Assembly: GCA_009837685.1 (NCBI GenBank)
Contig: VXTA01000301.1
Location: 1 to 7,994 of the forward strand
Direction: 5' to 3'
DNA length: 7,994 nucleotides
From: Chloroflexota bacterium
GTDB taxonomy: Bacteria > Chloroflexota > Dehalococcoidia > Lucifugimonadales > Lucifugimonadaceae
The translations under genes were made by a program, and so were the position numbers. Below, piece by piece: positions 5,999 to 7,994 of this stretch. A model generated the notes under the pieces. The model ran no database searches. It was not told the origin of the DNA and worked only from the letters and a program-made list of their open reading frames with translations. The stretch's first letter is position 1. Every line of letters starts with the position of its first letter.

Positions 5999-6355
5999 AT
6001 GCTAAAGATCGAAGCAGTGGTTCGCCCGGAACGGACGTCCACGGTGCTCGAAGCTCTGACCGCAGCCGGTGTCAAGGGCTACTCATACTGGAACATCACT
6101 GGTAAAGGTCAACAAGAAGGCGTAGAGGTCTTCACCGGACGAGGAGGACACCTCTCCCACCGGGTGGCTCTGCCCAAGACGATGATCATGACTGTCATTC
6201 CAGAAGGAATGAAAGATGCAGTCATCAGCAGCATCGTCGAGTCCGCCCGGACCGGCGAAGAAGGTGCCATCGGGGACGGCAAGATATTCGTCTCTCAGAT
6301 CGACGATGCCACCCGCGTGAGCACCGGAGAGACGGGCGAAGCAACGGTCATGTAA
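5999..6355 (+). CDS. PII-family signal protein (GlnK/GlnB-like), non-canonical T-loop
   Basis: The 118-residue protein has the PII fold: MLKIEAVVRPERTSTVLEAL strand-helix start, a T-loop at about 37-57, LPK (58-60), the B-loop TG...GAIGDGKIFV (85-98) and the C-terminal R106...TGE (109-111). G35, G37 and Q39 match residues that bind 2-oxoglutarate with Mg-ATP in GlnK, so effector sensing is likely kept. However, there is no tyrosine after residue 30, so the uridylylated Tyr51 of proteobacterial and actinobacterial PII is absent; the T-loop is about two residues longer and glycine-rich, and the B-loop has about three extra residues (EEGA). Its place after amt indicates that it gates that transporter. 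AAAGGA at 5986-5991 decides the ATG at 5999; ATG 5945 lies in the hairpin loop. I call the family with confidence but not the exact subtype. Confidence 0.92.
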   Translation: MLKIEAVVRPERTSTVLEALTAAGVKGYSYWNITGKGQQEGVEVFTGRGGHLSHRVALPKTMIMTVIPEGMKDAVISSIVESARTGEEGAIGDGKIFVSQIDDATRVSTGETGEATVM

Positions 6356-6363
6356 CCCAGCGT

Positions 6364-6382
6364 TTCGTAAGCGGATTACGAA
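6364..6382 (+). other. Short hairpin just after the PII stop codon
   Basis: TTCGTAA (6364-6370) and TTACGAA (6376-6382) form a perfect 7-bp stem with loop GCGGA, nine bases after the stop. It precedes the larger terminator by three bases; the two stems together may act as a tandem 3' end. Confidence 0.5.
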
Positions 6383-6385
6383 TCC

Positions 6386-6427
6386 AACAGCCGGTGCCAT
6401 CAACCACGTGGCACCGGCTGTTTGATT
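6386..6427 (+). terminator. Rho-independent terminator of the amt-PII operon
   Basis: AACAGCCGGTGCCA (6386-6399) pairs perfectly with TGGCACCGGCTGTT (6409-6422) around a nine-base loop. The stem is GC-rich and is followed by a short T-rich stretch (TTTGATT). It is the strongest terminator-like structure in the window and closes the nitrogen operon before the tRNA genes. Confidence 0.85.
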
Positions 6428-6512
6428 CATAACGCCCTTTTCGCCACGAAAGGTGCGCGAGCGCAGTATGCCCGGTGCGGTTTGGTGGTGCACTCTCACT
6501 TCAGCGCCCATG

Positions 6513-6518
6513 TAAAAT
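6513..6518 (+). promoter_or_regulatory. Likely -10 box of the tRNA-Trp gene
   Basis: TAAAAT, preceded by TG, ends 14 bases before the tRNA 5' end, the right distance for a short precursor leader. No clear -35 is seen. The rest of 6428-6532 contains no recognisable gene. Confidence 0.42.
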
Positions 6519-6532
6519 CAACAACATGGCAC

Positions 6533-6609
6533 AGGAGCGTAGCTCAGTTGGCTAGAGCGTTGGTCTCCAAAACCAAAGGTCGCGGGTTCGAATCCTGCCG
6601 CTCCTGCCA
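6533..6609 (+). tRNA. trnW: tRNA-Trp (anticodon CCA)
   Basis: A full cloverleaf is present. The acceptor AGGAGCG pairs with CGCTCCT, the anticodon arm is TTGGT-CTCCAAA-ACCAA with CCA at 6567-6569, and the T-arm holds GGTTCGAATCC. The discriminator is G, as expected for bacterial tRNA-Trp, and the CCA end is encoded (6607-6609). Confidence 0.97.
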
Positions 6610-6657
6610 CAACTCCTCTGATTCAGGGGCGAGTGAGCAGCCGTAAAACCTGGTCCC

Positions 6658-6744
6658 GCCGGGATGCTGAAATTGGTAGACAGGCTACGTTGAGGGCGTA
6701 GTGCTCGAAAGGGCGTGTGGGTTCGAGTCCCACTCTCGGCACCA
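6658..6744 (+). tRNA. trnL: tRNA-Leu (anticodon GAG)
   Basis: The acceptor GCCGGGA pairs with TCTCGGC (one G-T pair), the anticodon arm is CTACG-TTGAGGG-CGTAG with GAG at 6692-6694, and the T-arm is GTGGG-TTCGAGT-CCCAC. A long variable arm, GCTC-GAAA-GGGC with a GNRA tetraloop, marks a class II tRNA. Discriminator A and encoded CCA (6742-6744) agree with leucine. It reads CUC/CUU codons. Confidence 0.97.
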
Positions 6745-6749
6745 AACAC

Positions 6750-6767
6750 CGTCGGAGATTTCCGACG
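6750..6767 (+). other. Hairpin after tRNA-Leu
   Basis: CGTCGGA (6750-6756) and TCCGACG (6761-6767) form a perfect 7-bp stem with a GATT loop, five bases after the tRNA end. It could help 3' processing or termination. There is no T-run, and it overlaps where the -35 of the next tRNA promoter would lie. Confidence 0.42.
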
Positions 6768-6783
6768 AGATGGGCGGCGGAAA

Positions 6784-6789
6784 TATACT
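6784..6789 (+). promoter_or_regulatory. Likely -10 box of the tRNA-Cys gene
   Basis: TATACT matches five of six consensus bases and ends 12 bases before the tRNA-Cys 5' end. TTCCGA (6760-6765), 18 bases upstream, is at most a partial -35. It suggests that tRNA-Cys is transcribed independently of tRNA-Leu. Confidence 0.42.
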
Positions 6790-6801
6790 CGTAACTTCAG
6801 G

Positions 6802-6878
6802 GGCGACGTAGCCAAGCGGCCTAAGGCGGGGGTTTGCAAAACCTCTATTCGGCGGTTCGAATCCGCCCGTCGCCTCCA
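6802..6878 (+). tRNA. trnC: tRNA-Cys (anticodon GCA)
   Basis: The acceptor GGCGACG pairs with CGTCGCC, and the anticodon arm is GGGGT-TTGCAAA-ACCTC with GCA at 6836-6838. The T-arm is GGCGG-TTCGAAT-CCGCC. The discriminator is T (U73), the main identity base of tRNA-Cys, and CCA is encoded (6876-6878). Confidence 0.97.
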
Positions 6879-6905
6879 TTCTCCCGTCCCCCACCCCCTC
6901 TTGGC

Positions 6906-6926
6906 TTCCGGCTTTCGCCGGAATGA
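6906..6926. repeat. REP-like palindrome, single copy in this window
   Basis: TTCCGGC-TTTC-GCCGGAA followed by TGACG is a perfect 7-bp stem with a four-base loop. It belongs in form to the widespread dispersed repeat whose spurious translation reads V-I-P-A-K-A-G; that peptide is indeed encoded on the minus strand here. It lies between tRNA-Cys and the convergent dehydrogenase, where it may also end transcription from both sides. Only one copy is present in the window, so its repeat status rests on general knowledge. Confidence 0.55.
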
Positions 6927-6938
6927 CGTGGTGAGTGT

Positions 6939-7862
6939 TCAGATCTCGAACTTCACGCCGGTTAGTTCCTCGGAATGTTCCCAAAGGCGTTTCGCGGTTT
7001 CCTCGTCATGCGAGTCTGGTGATGACGACACAACTACCGGAAAACCACTTCGCTCGTGGGGTTTATCCGGTCCGTAGTATTGACCACCTTGCGCGTCTGG
7101 GTCGGTTGCGGCCCTGAGAATCGGCAACGCTCCCATTTGGGCGCTTTGGAAAAATAAGAATGCAACAGGTTTGAGCAACGTGCCGATGAAGCCCATGCCT
7201 TGTGCGAGATTGGTACGAGCCACTCCCGGATGAGATGCAAGTGACGACACGTTTCCGATTCCAGCGCGTTGCAAACGCCGATGCATCTCATAGGTGAAAA
7301 GCAGGTTAGCGAGCTTTGATCGGTAGTAAGCGCGCCACCGCTTGTAGTTGGAGCGGCTCAAAAGCAATTCGTTAGAGTCAATGTCGCCGCTGCGATGCCC
7401 GATGCTGCTGACGTTTACGACACGCGACGACTGAGCGGCGAAGATGGCTGGCATCAACTTGGCGGTTAGCGCGAAGTGACCAAGGTGATTGGTCCCGAAT
7501 TGCGATTCGAAGCCGTCTTTGGTAGTGCGGTATGGCGTTGCCATGATGCCGGCATTATTGATCAGCAAGTCGAGTTTTTCGTATTCATTCGTGAAACTCT
7601 CCGCGAAAGCGTTGATCGAGGCCAAATCTCCCAAGTCTAGGAGCATCAGTCTGCTCTGGGAGGATGGTGCAGATTCTTTGATTCGTCCCAGAGCCGATTC
7701 GCCGCGCGAAGCGGAACGACAGGCGATGATGGTGGTCGCGCCATGCCGGGCCAGTTCAAGCGCGGTTTCGAATCCCACACCACTGTTACCGCCTGTGATG
7801 ATCGCGGTTTTGCCCGTTAAATCGGGAATGTCGGCTGCGGTCCAGCGTTCTGAGTTCTGCAA
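6939..7862 (-). CDS. Short-chain dehydrogenase/reductase (retinol dehydrogenase-like SDR)
   Basis: The 307-residue NAD(P)-dependent oxidoreductase shows the classical SDR order: cofactor motif TGGNSGVG (23-30), R49 after the second strand (favouring NADPH), the acid D76 in LLDLGDL, NNAG (102-105), N125 in TNHLGHF, S152/S153 in VVNVSSIG, and Y179-x-x-x-K183 in the YYRSK block. The N-terminus WTAADIPDLTGKTA and the length match the retinol dehydrogenase/protochlorophyllide reductase-like branch; the substrate is unknown. The start is TTG: an in-frame TAG stands 15 bases upstream and no ATG or GTG exists before the cofactor motif. The ribosome binding site is weak (GAG about nine bases before). 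No membrane segment or signal peptide is obvious. It stands alone on its strand and converges on the tRNA genes. Confidence 0.92.
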   Translation of the reverse strand: MQNSERWTAADIPDLTGKTAIITGGNSGVGFETALELARHGATTIIACRSASRGESALGRIKESAPSSQSRLMLLDLGDLASINAFAESFTNEYEKLDLLINNAGIMATPYRTTKDGFESQFGTNHLGHFALTAKLMPAIFAAQSSRVVNVSSIGHRSGDIDSNELLLSRSNYKRWRAYYRSKLANLLFTYEMHRRLQRAGIGNVSSLASHPGVARTNLAQGMGFIGTLLKPVAFLFFQSAQMGALPILRAATDPDAQGGQYYGPDKPHERSGFPVVVSSSPDSHDEETAKRLWEHSEELTGVKFEI

Positions 7863-7994
7863 TGATTTTTCTCGGTTCTATGTTGGGATGTTTTGATTCA
7901 TCTGATCCAAACGATCCTAAATTATCTCGGCGGAAACTCATTCGGTCTCTGACAGATCGCGATTGTCCATGTAAACTTTGCGAGTACTGCACGG
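7863..7994. other. Upstream region of the SDR gene, no gene recognised
   Basis: This 132-base edge region has no convincing coding frame. Read on the minus strand it is AT-richer near the SDR start and contains GATAATTT (7916-7923), a possible -10, without a clear -35. It may hold the SDR promoter; the adjoining gene lies outside the window. Confidence 0.3.

Noticed and set aside
6533..6930. tRNA cluster as an integration site for a mobile element
   Set aside because: No integrase, no repeated tRNA 3' end and no foreign-looking cargo are seen in the window.
6552..6984. Minus-strand ORFs across the tRNA genes (95 and 99 codons)
   Set aside because: They are antisense translations of tRNAs and the REP-like element (GFEPPNRG-type peptides are typical tRNA artefacts).
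1..7994. CRISPR array, insertion sequence, toxin-antitoxin or phage-defence genes
   Set aside because: No regularly spaced direct repeats, transposase, terminal inverted repeats or defence-type proteins were found.

Overview
The window is about 8 kb of moderately GC-rich bacterial DNA with compact, mostly intact genes. Chemistry and gene families (an MR-type acid-sugar dehydratase, a COG3618-like amidohydrolase, an FAD dehydrogenase of the fumarate reductase class, decayed paralogues of the first two, an unusual LuxR-VOC fusion) fit an environmental Chloroflexota (SAR202/Dehalococcoidia-like) or actinobacterial genome. That placement is inference: no taxonomic marker such as rRNA is present.

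Region 1 (1-4460) is a catabolic cluster. A 5'-truncated enolase-superfamily dehydratase (+) is followed closely by an FAD-dependent dehydrogenase (+). Then come about 450 bases without an intact gene. They hold two recognisable gene remains: the C-terminal tail of a second dehydratase (+) and a frameshifted piece of a second amidohydrolase (-), each related to an intact gene of the same cluster. Next is a LuxR-type HTH fused to a VOC/glyoxalase domain (+), with a good internal ribosome binding site and ATG at the domain border. An intact amidohydrolase (-) converges on it. Together the genes suggest oxidation, dehydration and hydrolysis (perhaps of a lactone) of a carboxylated, sugar-acid-like compound; the substrate is unknown.

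Region 2 (4461-6427) is a nitrogen module: amt (ammonium transporter) and a PII-family gene, with a large hairpin between them and a perfect 14-bp-stem terminator after them. Upstream of amt lie four TTAAC/GTAAC/GAAAC/GAAAC half-sites at exact 11-bp spacing, resembling an actinobacterial GlnR box. The PII protein lacks the uridylylated tyrosine and has an altered T-loop and an enlarged B-loop.

Region 3 (6428-6930) carries three + strand tRNA genes, Trp(CCA), Leu(GAG) and Cys(GCA), all with encoded CCA, followed by a short REP-like palindrome of a widespread bacterial repeat type.

Region 4 (6931-7994) holds a short-chain dehydrogenase (-) that appears to start at TTG, and about 130 bases of upstream DNA with no recognisable gene.
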